A model generated the notes under the pieces. It ran no database searches. It worked only from the letters and a program-made list of their open reading frames with translations, and was not told the DNA's origin. Shown piece by piece: positions 25,361 to 34,064 of a stretch of 34,110 nucleotides of DNA. Position 1 is the stretch's first letter. The number at the start of each line of letters is the position of its first letter. This DNA is from CAZRGV01 sp964599655 (GTDB lineage Bacteria; Planctomycetota; Planctomycetia; Isosphaerales; Isosphaeraceae): the NCBI GenBank assembly GCA_964599655.1, contig CAZRGV010000064.1, forward strand, positions 1 through 34,110. Direction: 5' to 3'. The position numbers and the translations under genes are program-made.

Positions 25361-27562
25361 TCAGGTCCGTGCGGTCGAGGGGAGTCGCGCCGCCCGGATC
25401 GGGTCGTGGCCGCCGGAGAGCTCGCGCGCCATGTTCTGGAACTCGATTTGAGAACGAACCCTCGGTTCGTCGTCCCGAGACGGTCGGACGCGGACGTAGC
25501 TGCCATCGGGCAGGAGCAGGCGGGCCTTGACGTTATCCGACAGGCAAACGCCGAGGATGCCGTCGAGGACCCGGTTCACGAGTCTCGGGTCTTCGATCGG
25601 GAACATCAACTCGACCCGACGGCGGAAGTTGCGAGGCATCCAGTCGGTCGAGGTCAGATACACTTCCGGATTCTCATCGTTCTGGAAGTAACTGATTCTC
25701 GAATGTTCCAGGAACTTGTCGACGATGGAGATGACCCGGATATTCTCCGAGACTCCCGGAATGCCCGGTCGAAGGCAGCAGATCCCTCGAACGATCAGGT
25801 CGATGCGAACCCCTGCGCGGCTGGCGGCATAGAGGGCCTGGATCGCGCCGGGATCCACCAGCGCGTTCATCTTGGCGATGATCCGCGCGGGCTTGCCGGC
25901 CTCGGCGTTGCGACGCTCGCGATCGATCAGGTCGATCACCCGGTCGGCCAGGAACCTCGGCGCCACGATCAGGCGGTTCCAGTCGTGGCCTTGCGAGTAG
26001 CCGGTCAGCAGGTTGAACAGGGCGCTGGCGTCCTCGCCGAATTCGGGCCGGCAGGTGAAGTAGCTCAGGTCGGTGTAGAACCTCGCGGTCGACGGATTGT
26101 AATTGCCGGTTCCCAGGTGAACATAGCGGCGAATGCCGTCGATTTCCCGACGGACGACCAGCGCCGCCTTGCAGTGCGTTTTCAGGCCGACCATGCCGTA
26201 AACGACGTGAACGCCCGCTTTTTGCAAGGCGCGGGCCTTGACGATGTTGTTCTCCTCGTCGAGCCTCGCCTGAAGTTCGACCAGGACGGTGACCTGCTTG
26301 CCGTTCTCGGCGGCGCGGGCCAGCGCGGTGAGGATTGGGTTGTCCTCGGCCGTGCGGTAGAGGGTCTGCTTGATGGCGAGGACCTGCGGGTCGTCGGCCG
26401 CCTGCTCGATCAGTTGGATGACCGCGCCGAACGACTCGTACGGGTGGTGAACGAGAAGGTCCTGCTCGCGGATCGCGTTGAAGATGTTCGCCCGGTTGGC
26501 CAGCCGGGCCGGCATTTGCGGTTCGTAGGGAGGGTCCTTGAGCTCCCGGAAACCCTCGATGCGGCAGAGCGCGTTGAGCGCGGTCAGGTCGACCGGTCCA
26601 GCGACCCGGTAGACGTCGCGATCGTCCAGGTCGAGGGCCGACTGCAAGACCGAGATGAATCCGTCGTCGGCCGTGTCGGCGATCTCGAGCCGGACCGCCT
26701 CGCCCCACTTGCGCTGACGGAGGGTCTCCTGGATCGTCGAGAGCAGGCTGCTCTTGACCTCGTTTTCCTGGATCGAGAGGTCGCTATTGCGCGTGACCCG
26801 GAACGCCGAGCGCGCGGCGACCCGAAAACCGCCGAAGAGCGAATCCATGCGCGGGCCGATGACGTCTCGAAGCAAGATGAAGCGCGTCTTGCCGTCGCCG
26901 GCCTTGGGCAGTTCCACAATCTGGCTCAGGATGCCGGGAACCTGGAGCACCGCGTAGAGCTGCCTGGGCGGGTCCTGGCCGACCGTCTCAATCCGAAGGA
27001 TGAGGTTCAGGCTCTTGTTGTGCAGGTGCGGGAACGGATGGGCCGGGTCGATCGCCAGGGGGGTCAGGATCGGGTAGACCTGGCTGTCGAAGAAGCTGTC
27101 GAGAAACGCGTTTTGCTCGTCGTTGAGTTCCTCGGGATCGCAGAGAAGGATGCCATGCCGCTCCAGCTCGGGCCGCAGCTCGTTGCGCCAGACGTCGTAT
27201 TGACGGGCGACGAAGTCGTGCGTGCGACGCGAAATTTCGATCAACTGCGAGAGCGGGCCCATGCCGTCGGGCGGGGTATCCTGGGGTTCCAGGTTGTCGT
27301 AAAGCTGGGCCTGAAGCCCGGCGACGCGCACCTCGAAGAACTCGTCGAGGTTCGAGGCGGAGATGGCCAGAAACCGGAGCCGTTCCAGCAGGGGCACCGT
27401 GGGGTCGCGCGCTTCCTCCAACACCCGTTCGTTGAACGACAGCCAGCTCAGCTCACGATTGATATACAGGCTTGGATCGGTCAAGGTCACGTCGGGTGGG
27501 GGGGGCGAAGGAGGGGCCGACGGCACGACGCCGTTTCCATGGACGGCAATGGGTTCCAGCAT
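25361..27562 (-). CDS. ppk1: Polyphosphate kinase 1
   Basis: Ppk1 reversibly polymerises the terminal phosphate of ATP into polyphosphate. This 733-residue protein is full length. The N-terminal domain has YINRELSWLSFNERVLEEA and FLAISASNLDEFFEVRVAGL; a head domain follows with HPFPHLHNKSLNL. The two phospholipase-D-like catalytic domains carry the autophosphorylated His of HLGTGNYNPSTARFYTD (His482) and the second His in GLKTHCKAALV (His463). ANIFNAIREQDLLVHHPY and CCLRPGIPGVSENI are also present. A Pro-rich N-terminal tail precedes the core. The ATG at 27562 follows GGGGAGG, which lies in the 20-nt gap after the nfo stop, so ppk1 is probably translated from the nfo transcript. Confidence 0.97.
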   Translation of the reverse strand: MLEPIAVHGNGVVPSAPPSPPPPDVTLTDPSLYINRELSWLSFNERVLEEARDPTVPLLERLRFLAISASNLDEFFEVRVAGLQAQLYDNLEPQDTPPDGMGPLSQLIEISRRTHDFVARQYDVWRNELRPELERHGILLCDPEELNDEQNAFLDSFFDSQVYPILTPLAIDPAHPFPHLHNKSLNLILRIETVGQDPPRQLYAVLQVPGILSQIVELPKAGDGKTRFILLRDVIGPRMDSLFGGFRVAARSAFRVTRNSDLSIQENEVKSSLLSTIQETLRQRKWGEAVRLEIADTADDGFISVLQSALDLDDRDVYRVAGPVDLTALNALCRIEGFRELKDPPYEPQMPARLANRANIFNAIREQDLLVHHPYESFGAVIQLIEQAADDPQVLAIKQTLYRTAEDNPILTALARAAENGKQVTVLVELQARLDEENNIVKARALQKAGVHVVYGMVGLKTHCKAALVVRREIDGIRRYVHLGTGNYNPSTARFYTDLSYFTCRPEFGEDASALFNLLTGYSQGHDWNRLIVAPRFLADRVIDLIDRERRNAEAGKPARIIAKMNALVDPGAIQALYAASRAGVRIDLIVRGICCLRPGIPGVSENIRVISIVDKFLEHSRISYFQNDENPEVYLTSTDWMPRNFRRRVELMFPIEDPRLVNRVLDGILGVCLSDNVKARLLLPDGSYVRVRPSRDDEPRVRSQIEFQNMARELSGGHDPIRAARLPSTART

Positions 27563-27582
27563 GGTCTACGATCCTCCCCGCG

Positions 27583-28457
27583 TCAGCGTCGTGCTCTCGA
27601 CCGGCTCTTGGTCTGGGTCTTCAGAAGCGATCGCAGGACGCGGAGGTTGATAACGTCGAGGTCCTCGCCCCCTTCGGTCCCCTTGGGAGTTTCAAGGATC
27701 ATCGGGACGGAGGTGAAACGGGAATCATTGACGACATTTCGGAACGGTTCCAGGCCCATTTCCCCCTTGCCGATTCCGGCATGGCGGTCGACCCGGCTTC
27801 CGAACGCCTTCTGGCTGTCGTTGAGGTGCCAGACGCGAACCCGGCCGAGCCCGACGGCCCGATCCAGTTCGTCCATGGTTTCATTGTACTGCTCCGGCGT
27901 GGCCAAGGAATACCCCGCCGCGAAGACGTGACACGTATCGACGCAGATTCCCAGGCGATCGGGGGCGTTCACCTGTTCGAGAATCGTTTTCAGGTGCTCG
28001 AACCGATGCCCCAGGCAGGTTCCTTGCCCGGCGGTCGTTTCCAGGTCGATCCGGACCCGGAATCCCTTCGTGCGGCGATGCAGCTCATCGATGCCGTTCG
28101 CGATGCGCTTCAGCCCGGCCTCCTCGCCCGAGCCCGTGTGGGCAGATCCTCGATTCCGAGCGCCTCGGCGCGCTGCAGCTCGACCACCATCGCGTCGATC
28201 GACTTCGTCCAGAGCGCGTCGTCCGGACTGGCCAGGTTGATGAGGTACGAATTGTGAGCCACCGGCCCGAGGATGCCGGTCTCCGACAGGGCCGCCTGGA
28301 ACGCCCGAACCTGCTCGTCGGTTAACGGCTTGGCGCTCCACTGGTTGTTCGACTTAGTGAAGAGCTGAACCGTGTCGCAGCCGGCATTCTTGGCGGCCCA
28401 GACCGCCCGGTCGTGACCACCCGCGATCGACATGTGAGCGCCGAACTTCACGCCCAT
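27583..28457 (-). pseudogene. nfo: Endonuclease IV (Nfo), broken by an apparent 16-nt deletion
   Basis: Endonuclease IV is a three-zinc apurinic/apyrimidinic endonuclease of base-excision repair. From the ATG at 28457 (after GAGAGGGA) the protein reads MGVKFGAHMSIAGGHDRAVW, then HNSYLINLASPDD (zinc His69 equivalent) and EALGIEDL. Then the frame is lost. The other frame resumes with HTGSGEEAGLKRIANGI and runs through ENTAGQG-like ETTAGQGTCLG, CVDTCHVFAAGY, HLNDS, GSRVDRHAGIG and ILETPKG. At the junction (28142/28143) the expected VTHPGA segment is missing: restoring 16 nt gives exactly 297 codons including stop. The lost residues include the equivalent of E. coli zinc ligand His109. It may be a true lesion or an assembly error; the rest of the gene shows no decay. 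Confidence 0.88.
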
Positions 28458-28599
28458 TCGGGTCCCTCTCGCTTCCCGATTTCGAGAAAATCCACGGTTT
28501 CCAGCCACGATCTTGCCGAGCGGTACGGGGTTTCCATAGAATCCAAACCAGGCCGCTCAACCAGGCAAACGCCGTCGCCAGCCAGGCGGGGACTCGGAC

Positions 28600-29064
28600 A
28601 TGGGACCTTACTTGTGGGCCGGGCTGCTTCCGATCTCCGTGCTCCTGGCCTGGCTCATCGTTTACCGCCCACTTCGCGCTCTGGCCGAGGAACGCCTCCT
28701 CGAACGGGCCCGAGCGCAATTCCGACTTCAGCGAGAGTGGCTCGAAGCCCGCTTTCTAACGTCCATCACCCCGCACGATCTGATCGAGAGCCTTCGATGG
28801 GAAGACGCCCACTGGCACGATGAAATCGTTTGGGCCCGCGATCGCAAGACTCGAAACCTTCTCGCGCTGGTTGGCGTCCATTTCGAACCCGACCCCCTCA
28901 CCGGCTTCCCGGAAGAGCCGCCCCGGCAAGCCACGGCCCTGTTCGAGTATCGACAAGGCCGTTGGGTCGCCGACGGGCGGCACTTCGACGAGATCCGCCC
29001 CGACGAAGCGTTCCTCCGCCACCGCCAGTTCGAGCCGGTCGCCCCGCCTCATCGCCGGCTTTGA
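28600..29064 (+). CDS. Conserved planctomycete-type hypothetical protein with N-terminal membrane anchor
   Basis: This 154-residue protein has an N-terminal hydrophobic helix (YLWAGLLPISVLLAWLIVY), then a basic coiled stretch (LAEERLLERARAQFRLQREWLEARF) and a small domain. The domain contains SLRWEDAHWHDEIVWARDRKTRNLLALVGVHFE and ATALFEYRQGRWVADGRHFDEIRPDEA. I recall similar sequences among planctomycete hypothetical proteins, sharing the pattern of a Leu-Arg-Trp segment, an ARDR-x-T turn and a W-x-x-x-GR segment, but know no function. Start ATG 28600 follows GGGGA. It is divergent from nfo (142 bp) and converges with the RraA-family gene. Confidence 0.72.
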   Translation: MGPYLWAGLLPISVLLAWLIVYRPLRALAEERLLERARAQFRLQREWLEARFLTSITPHDLIESLRWEDAHWHDEIVWARDRKTRNLLALVGVHFEPDPLTGFPEEPPRQATALFEYRQGRWVADGRHFDEIRPDEAFLRHRQFEPVAPPHRRL

Positions 29065-29115
29065 CGTCGTGAGCCACACGCCCCGCTCGACGCTTCGCCT
29101 GGGGGCCGTCCGCCA

Positions 29116-29823
29116 TCACTCCCGGATCTTCGCCTTCATCTCGGCGCGAAGCGTGATGTAGCGCTCCAGGTCGAAGTCGTCGCGGTGGCATTCCTCCAGC
29201 AACGGGCGTTCGAGCGTCTCGATTTGCTGGCAGGCCTCGACCACGCGATCGGCGACTTCGAGCGGGATGATGCAGACGCCGTGCTTGTCGGCGTGAATCA
29301 AGTCACCGGGCCGGATCTCGACCCCGGCCAGCTTGACCGGCTTGCCGAAATCGACGAGCCGGACGTAGGCGTGGCTGACGCAGGGGTTCAGGCCAAACAG
29401 GTGGAACCCCAACGCGTGCACCTCGTCCAGGTCGCGAGGGCAGCCGTCGGTGATGTGGCCCACGCAGCCGAGCGTCTTGTGGATCGTCGCGTTGACTTCT
29501 CCAAACTGCGCTCCGAGCCCCGGAGGGTCGTCGAGGTCCTGGCCGACCGCCACCTTCGGACCGGCGATCGACGCCACGTAGCGCAGGTAGTCGGCCGTGA
29601 GGTCGGGGCTCTTTTCCTTGGGAGGGCTGGCCGCCGTGACCGACGTGACCGCGTAGCCGACCATCGTTCCCAGGTCGGGGAACAGGCAACGAATCCGGTG
29701 CGGCAGGAACCCGACGTGCCTGGGCCGGACGTTGAAGACCTCGATGGCGTTGGAGATCGTCGGCGTGTTGTAGCGCTTCAGCGCCTCGATCTGTTCCTTG
29801 GAAAGCAATTTCGGCGTCGACAT
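29116..29823 (-). CDS. RraA-family protein (HMG/CHA aldolase, oxaloacetate decarboxylase type)
   Basis: This 235-residue protein belongs to the RraA / demethylmenaquinone-methyltransferase-like superfamily, which contains metal-dependent 4-hydroxy-4-methyl-2-oxoglutarate aldolases, oxaloacetate decarboxylases and the RNase E inhibitor RraA. The diagnostic segments are YNTPTISNAIE near the N-terminus, FGEVNATIHKTLGCVGHITDGCPRDLDEV with the metal-site Arg-Asp, and GDLIHADKHGVCIIPLEVAD. Its length, about 235 rather than 160 residues as in E. coli RraA, with a C-terminal helical extension, favours the enzymatic branch. No aromatic-degradation or menaquinone genes adjoin it, so the substrate is open. 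Start ATG 29823. Confidence 0.87.
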   Translation of the reverse strand: MSTPKLLSKEQIEALKRYNTPTISNAIEVFNVRPRHVGFLPHRIRCLFPDLGTMVGYAVTSVTAASPPKEKSPDLTADYLRYVASIAGPKVAVGQDLDDPPGLGAQFGEVNATIHKTLGCVGHITDGCPRDLDEVHALGFHLFGLNPCVSHAYVRLVDFGKPVKLAGVEIRPGDLIHADKHGVCIIPLEVADRVVEACQQIETLERPLLEECHRDDFDLERYITLRAEMKAKIRE

Positions 29824-29914
29824 CGGCGGAAGGCTCCGGCGTTGTGGGCATCAAGAGACGGCCCCGGCAGTGTAACCCACGAGCCACCACCGAGCCAGAC
29901 CGGCCGTTCGCGAC

Positions 29915-30130
29915 CCCGCCGCCGGAGCGCGGAACCGGCCGGCCCGTCGAGTCCGATCGGCACCGGCTCCTCGGAGATCGCCCCCTTGAAGGTCAGATCC
30001 ACCAGGATCGGCGTGGGCGCGGGGGGGGTGCCTTCGCCTTCGCCGCGTCGACGGCGCGGCAACGGCCGACCGCCGGACCCACAATCCAACACGAAATCGG
30101 CGCCAGGCCAAGACCGGCGTTCGCGATCAT
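29915..30130 (-). pseudogene. Relic resembling the N-terminus of an S49-type (SppA-like) peptidase gene
   Basis: From an ATG at 30130 the minus strand reads MIANAGLGLAPISCWIVG, signal-peptide-like, continuing into AAKAKAPPP. At a run of eight C (30028-30021 on this strand) the frame shifts, after which APTPILVDLTFKGAISEEPV and PIGLDGP continue. This resembles what I recall as the beginning of planctomycete signal-peptide-peptidase-like (S49) proteins. After PIGLDGP no further family sequence is recognisable, so the gene body is missing. The left boundary is approximate. Homopolymer slippage explains the frameshift; truncation must be a separate event. Confidence 0.35.
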
Positions 30131-30346
30131 CCGAAAGCGAATCCACGGAAGAACTCCCGCCAGAACGCGGCTGATGTGGTAAGATGAGCGGAGGACGGTT
30201 CCGCGTTCCCTTCGGAATCACGGCCCGAACGACTGGTGGGACCGTCTAGGGCCGGAGCCGTTGGGATGTCAATCGTCGCCGGGTTGTCGGTTCGAGCCAC
30301 GAGCGGACACTTGATTCGTCGCACGATTGTGGTATCTGTTGAAGGG

Positions 30347-30363
30347 TCACGATGTGATCGTGA
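30347..30363 (+). promoter_or_regulatory. Operator-like inverted repeat upstream of the STAS genes
   Basis: TCACGAT-GTG-ATCGTGA is a perfect 7-bp dyad with a 3-nt centre, lying 56 bp before the first STAS start and just after a weak promoter-like pair (TTGATT at 30311, TATCTG at 30333). It could be a repressor site; no regulator gene is adjacent. Confidence 0.35.
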
Positions 30364-30418
30364 TCGGTCGTCCCTCGTTCGTTCCGACCCGACTTGCCCG
30401 GCCGTGGAGTTCGTTCGG

Positions 30419-30778
30419 ATGTCGCAAACACCCGCTCCCCGGCTTCGCATCGAGGTCTTCGAGAACGCGACGGTTGTCTCCTTCGTCGATCAGCGCATTG
30501 TGGACGAGATCGTCATTCAGGCCGTCGGCGATCAACTTTACGACCTCGTCGAGCGAGACGGTCACACCCATCTTCTGCTGAACTTCAGCGACGTCAAATA
30601 CATGGCCAGCGCGGTCATCGCCAAGCTGTTCGGCTTGAAAAAGAAAATCGACGCGGCCAAGGGTCAGCTCAAGTTCTGCTGTATCGATCCGGAAATCCGC
30701 GTCGTCTTCAAGATCACCGGGTTAGACCGTATGGTCGAGATCTTCGACGACGAGCAGGACGCGCTCGATTCCTTCTAA
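30419..30778 (+). CDS. STAS-domain protein (anti-sigma factor antagonist type), copy 1
   Basis: This is a 119-residue single STAS domain like SpoIIAA/RsbV, the partner-switching class in which an anti-sigma kinase phosphorylates a conserved Ser. It shows LRIEVFENATVVSFVDQRIVDE, LLLNFSDVKYMASAVIAKL (Ser64 aligns with the phosphorylated Ser58 of SpoIIAA; the preceding Asp is Ala here) and GQLKFCCIDPEIRVVFKITGLDRMVEIFDDEQDAL. The ATG at 30419 gives the normal domain length; a longer frame from 30236 has no family sequence. A near-equal copy starts 134 bp downstream. No RsbW-type kinase or PP2C phosphatase is in the window. Confidence 0.9.
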   Translation: MSQTPAPRLRIEVFENATVVSFVDQRIVDEIVIQAVGDQLYDLVERDGHTHLLLNFSDVKYMASAVIAKLFGLKKKIDAAKGQLKFCCIDPEIRVVFKITGLDRMVEIFDDEQDALDSF

Positions 30779-30912
30779 CGGAAACACCCAGGACACCGAT
30801 TCGAGACCCCAGGGCCCCTCCCGGTTGGCCTTCTCGGGTCAGGCCCAATCGACCCTGTTGCCCCTTCCACACCGAGCGAAGTGGGTTACGCTTCTGGACA
30901 GGAGCCCGGCCG

Positions 30913-31272
30913 ATGTCGCACGCCCCGCGTCGTTTGCTTCGCCTCGAAACGATCGATGGTGTCACCGTGGTCAGCTTCGTGGAAAGCAAGATCGTCACCG
31001 AGGAAAGCATTCAGGAAGTCGGCGAGCAGCTTTACAGCCTCGTCGAGGAACAGGGGCATCAAAAGCTCCTGCTCAATTTCGGCAACGTGCAGTATCTCTC
31101 CAGCGCCGCGCTCGGCAAGCTGATCACCCTCAAGAAGAAGGTCGGCGCGGTCAAGGGCCAGCTCAAGCTCTGCTGCATCCATCCCGACCTGCTCGAGGTC
31201 TTCAAGATCACACGTCTCGACACCGTCTTTGAGATCTACCCCGAGGAGCAGGCGGCGCTCGACTCGTTCTGA
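30913..31272 (+). CDS. STAS-domain protein (anti-sigma factor antagonist type), copy 2
   Basis: This is a second STAS protein, also 119 residues and colinear with copy 1: LRLETIDGVTVVSFVESKIVTEE, LLLNFGNVQYLSSAALGKL (Ser64 at the SpoIIAA Ser58 position, with Ser before it), and GQLKLCCIHPDLLEVFKITRLDTVFEIYPEEQAALDSF. Both copies end in ALDSF. They share perhaps half their residues, so the duplication is old. Start ATG 30913 follows AGGAG (30900-30904) with 8-nt spacing. Differences around the phosphorylation site hint at separate partners (inference). mutS follows 165 bp later and is probably unrelated in function. Confidence 0.91.
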   Translation: MSHAPRRLLRLETIDGVTVVSFVESKIVTEESIQEVGEQLYSLVEEQGHQKLLLNFGNVQYLSSAALGKLITLKKKVGAVKGQLKLCCIHPDLLEVFKITRLDTVFEIYPEEQAALDSF

Positions 31273-31437
31273 TCGGACCGCCCGAGCCTCGAGTCGCTCG
31301 TCGAACCCAGCGCGCATGGAACGCCCCGGTGCCGCCGTCGGAACGATCGGATCAAAGCGAGTCGATCCGTTCCGGCACGCGGCCGCCGCCGTGGGCCTCT
31401 TGCCGGTTTGGTTTCCTCGGAACCGCCCCTCTCGATC

Positions 31438-34053
31438 ATGCCCGATCCCGCCGCAACCCCCATGATGCAACAGTATCGCGAGCTCAAGGCCCGCGATCCG
31501 GACGCCCTCCTGCTCTTTCGCATGGGCGACTTCTACGAGCTCTTCGGCGAGGACGCCGAACGCGCCAGCGCCCTGCTCGGCCTGACCCTCACCTCACGCG
31601 ACAAGGGGCCCGACGCCATCCCGATGGCCGGCTTCCCTCACCCCGCGCTCGAATCGTACCTGGCCCGGATCGTCGAGGCCGGCCTTCGCGCCGCCGTCTG
31701 CGAACAGGTCGAGGACCCCAAGCAGGCCAAGGGCCTCGTCCGTCGCGACGTCGTTCGCGTCGTCACGCCGGGGACCCTCACCGATGACGCCCTGCTCGAC
31801 CCTCGATCCGCCAACTACCTCGCCGCCGTCGCCGAGTTCAAGGGGAAGCTCGGACTGGCCTGGGTCGAGCTCTCCACCGGCAAGTTCGAGCTGGCCGAAT
31901 GCTCCCGACCGGAACTCGCCGACGAGATCGCCCGGCTCGAACCGGCCGAGATCCTCGTCTCGGAAACGGCCCTCGACGCCCCCTGGCTCCGCGCCCTGCG
32001 CGGCCTGACCCGATCGGCCATCACCACCCGTCGCTCCTGGGATTTCCTGCCCGACCAGGCGCGCTCGGCCCTCTATGCCCACTTCGGCACCTCGACGCTC
32101 GGCGGCTTCGGCGTCGACGACGACGCGATCGAGGTCGCCGCCGCCGGCGCGCTCATCGCCTACCTTCGCGAGACCCAGAAATCGGCCCTCGGCCACCTGA
32201 CCCGGCTCGCTCCCTACCGCCGCGCCCGGACCCTCGGCCTCGACCAGATGACTCGCCGAAGCCTCGAACTCACCAAAACCCTCCGAGACGGCCAACGCGA
32301 CGGCTCGCTGCTCTCCGTCGTCGACCAGACCGCCACCCCGATGGGCGCCCGGCTTCTGGCCGACTGGCTCACCTCCCCCTTGACCGACCTGGACGCCATC
32401 CGAGACCGCCACGCCGCCGTCGACGAGCTGGTTCACGACAACGCGCTGCGCCACGAGCTTCGGCACATCCTGGGCCGAGCCCACGACCTGGAACGCCTCG
32501 CCGCGCGCGTCGGCACCGGCCGCGCCTCGCCTCGAGACCTCGTCGGCCTCGCTCGAACGCTCGCGATTCTCCCCAAAATCAAGGCCCTGCTCACCGCCCG
32601 ACGCTCGACCCTCTTGAACTCCCTCGAAGCCGCCCTCGAGCTCTGCCCCGAAATTCGACAGGCCATCGAGGAGGCCCTCGTCGACGACCCCCCCCTGCCC
32701 CTCAAGGAAGGCGGCCTGATCCGCGACGGCTATCATCCCACCCTCGACGAGCTGCGCGAAATCGCGCGCGGCGGCAAGTCGTGGATCGCCCGGTTCCAGG
32801 CCGAGCAAGTCCGACGCACCGGCATCCCGGGGCTCAAGGTCGGCTTCAACAAGGTCTTCGGCTACTACATCGAAATCACCCACGCGCAGGCCCAGCGCTC
32901 ACACATCCCCGACGACTACCTCCGCAAGCAAACCGTCAAGAACGCCGAACGCTACATTACCCCCGAATTGAAAGAATATGAAGATAAGGTCCTCCGCGCC
33001 GAGGATCGCGCCTGCGAGCTCGAATACGAGCTGTTTCTCACGCTGCGCGATCGCGTGGCCGCCGAGGCCCCTCGACTCGTTCAGGCCGGAGGCGTCCTCG
33101 CGCAGGTCGACGTCCTCGGCGGTCTCGCCGAGCTGGCCGCGCGCCACGCCTACCAACGGCCCGAGATGGTCTCCGACCCCGTGCTCGAGATCGAGGCGGG
33201 CCGCCACCCGGTCCTCGACGCCCTCATGCCGCGCGGCTCGTTCGTGCCCAACGACGTCTCGTTGAGCCCCGACAACGGCCTGGTCCTCGTCATCACCGGA
33301 CCCAATATGGCCGGCAAGAGCACCTACATCCGCCAGGTCGCGCTGATCGTTCTGCTCGCGCAGATCGGCGGGTTCGTCCCAGCGCGTCGGGCCCGCATCG
33401 GCGTCGTCGACCGCCTGTTTGCCCGCGTCGGCGCCACCGACGAGCTCGGACGCGGCATGAGCACCTTCATGGTCGAGATGACCGAGACGGCCAACATCCT
33501 CAACAACGCCACGCCCCACAGCCTCGTCATTCTCGACGAGATCGGCCGCGGCACCAGCACGTTTGACGGCGTTTCGCTCGCCTGGGCCATCTCCGAGCAC
33601 CTCCACGACGTCGTCGGTTGCCGCACCCTCTTCGCCACCCACTACCACGAGCTCGTCGACCTCGAAAAAACCAAGCCCCGCCTCCGAAACGCCAACGTCG
33701 CCGTCCGGGAACAGGAGGGAGACATCGTCTTCCTCCACCGGATCGTCCCCGGAGGCGCCGATCAGAGCTACGGAATCCACGTCGCACGCCTGGCCGGCGT
33801 CCCGGCGACCGTCCTCGACCGTGCCCGCGAGATCCTCGCGTTTCTCGAAAAACAGCACGTCCCCGAAGCCTCGGCGCGGCCCGCGACGTCGCCGATTCGC
33901 AAGGTCAAGACCGGTCGCGCCTTGCAGGCCAGCCTCTTCGCCGCACTGCCCGACCCCTTGCTCGAGGAGCTTCGCAACGTCGACCCGGCCTCGCTCTCCC
34001 CCGAGCAGGCCCTCAACCTCCTGCGCCGGCTCCAGGAGCTGGCCCGGGGTTGA
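31438..34053 (+). CDS. mutS: DNA mismatch repair protein MutS
   Basis: MutS recognises mismatches and starts methyl-independent or MutL-dependent repair. This 871-residue protein is full length and colinear with MutS1. The N-terminal mismatch-reading Phe-x-Glu is visible (LLFRMGDFYELF, Phe32/Glu34). Connector and lever domains follow (RRSLELTKTLRDGQRDGSLL, GFNKVFGYYIEITHAQ, YITPELKEYEDKVLRAEDRA). The ATPase has Walker A GPNMAGKST (residues 621-629), then GRGMSTFMVEMTETANIL, Walker B LVILDEIGRGTSTFDG and FATHYHELVDL. The C-terminus ends in a short helical tail. I chose the ATG at 31438; a TTG ten codons upstream would only add unconserved residues. MutL is not in the window. Confidence 0.98.
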   Translation: MPDPAATPMMQQYRELKARDPDALLLFRMGDFYELFGEDAERASALLGLTLTSRDKGPDAIPMAGFPHPALESYLARIVEAGLRAAVCEQVEDPKQAKGLVRRDVVRVVTPGTLTDDALLDPRSANYLAAVAEFKGKLGLAWVELSTGKFELAECSRPELADEIARLEPAEILVSETALDAPWLRALRGLTRSAITTRRSWDFLPDQARSALYAHFGTSTLGGFGVDDDAIEVAAAGALIAYLRETQKSALGHLTRLAPYRRARTLGLDQMTRRSLELTKTLRDGQRDGSLLSVVDQTATPMGARLLADWLTSPLTDLDAIRDRHAAVDELVHDNALRHELRHILGRAHDLERLAARVGTGRASPRDLVGLARTLAILPKIKALLTARRSTLLNSLEAALELCPEIRQAIEEALVDDPPLPLKEGGLIRDGYHPTLDELREIARGGKSWIARFQAEQVRRTGIPGLKVGFNKVFGYYIEITHAQAQRSHIPDDYLRKQTVKNAERYITPELKEYEDKVLRAEDRACELEYELFLTLRDRVAAEAPRLVQAGGVLAQVDVLGGLAELAARHAYQRPEMVSDPVLEIEAGRHPVLDALMPRGSFVPNDVSLSPDNGLVLVITGPNMAGKSTYIRQVALIVLLAQIGGFVPARRARIGVVDRLFARVGATDELGRGMSTFMVEMTETANILNNATPHSLVILDEIGRGTSTFDGVSLAWAISEHLHDVVGCRTLFATHYHELVDLEKTKPRLRNANVAVREQEGDIVFLHRIVPGGADQSYGIHVARLAGVPATVLDRAREILAFLEKQHVPEASARPATSPIRKVKTGRALQASLFAALPDPLLEELRNVDPASLSPEQALNLLRRLQELARG

Positions 34054-34064
34054 CCGGCGGGTGC

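Larger units (their letters stand above)
29824..30418. other. Intergenic region between the RraA-family gene and the STAS pair
   Basis: These 595 bp contain no intact gene. On the minus strand a degraded coding stretch is visible at about 29915-30130 (listed separately). On the plus strand, nearer the STAS gene, is a 17-bp dyad (30347-30363). The rest shows no clear motif. Confidence 0.5.

Noticed and set aside
25046..27931. Very long plus-strand open frame (961 codons) opposite ppk1
   Set aside because: It is antisense to the unmistakable Ppk1 protein; long antisense frames are expected in GC-rich coding DNA, and the translation resembles no family.
29185..30174. Plus-strand open frame of 329 codons opposite the RraA-family gene
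   Set aside because: It mirrors the RraA coding sequence; no family similarity and no ribosome site.
31330..31380. Imperfect inverted repeat with GGAACG and GATCCGTTCC between STAS copy 2 and mutS
   Set aside because: It needs a 3-nt bulge and a 10-nt loop, with no T-run; too weak to call a terminator.
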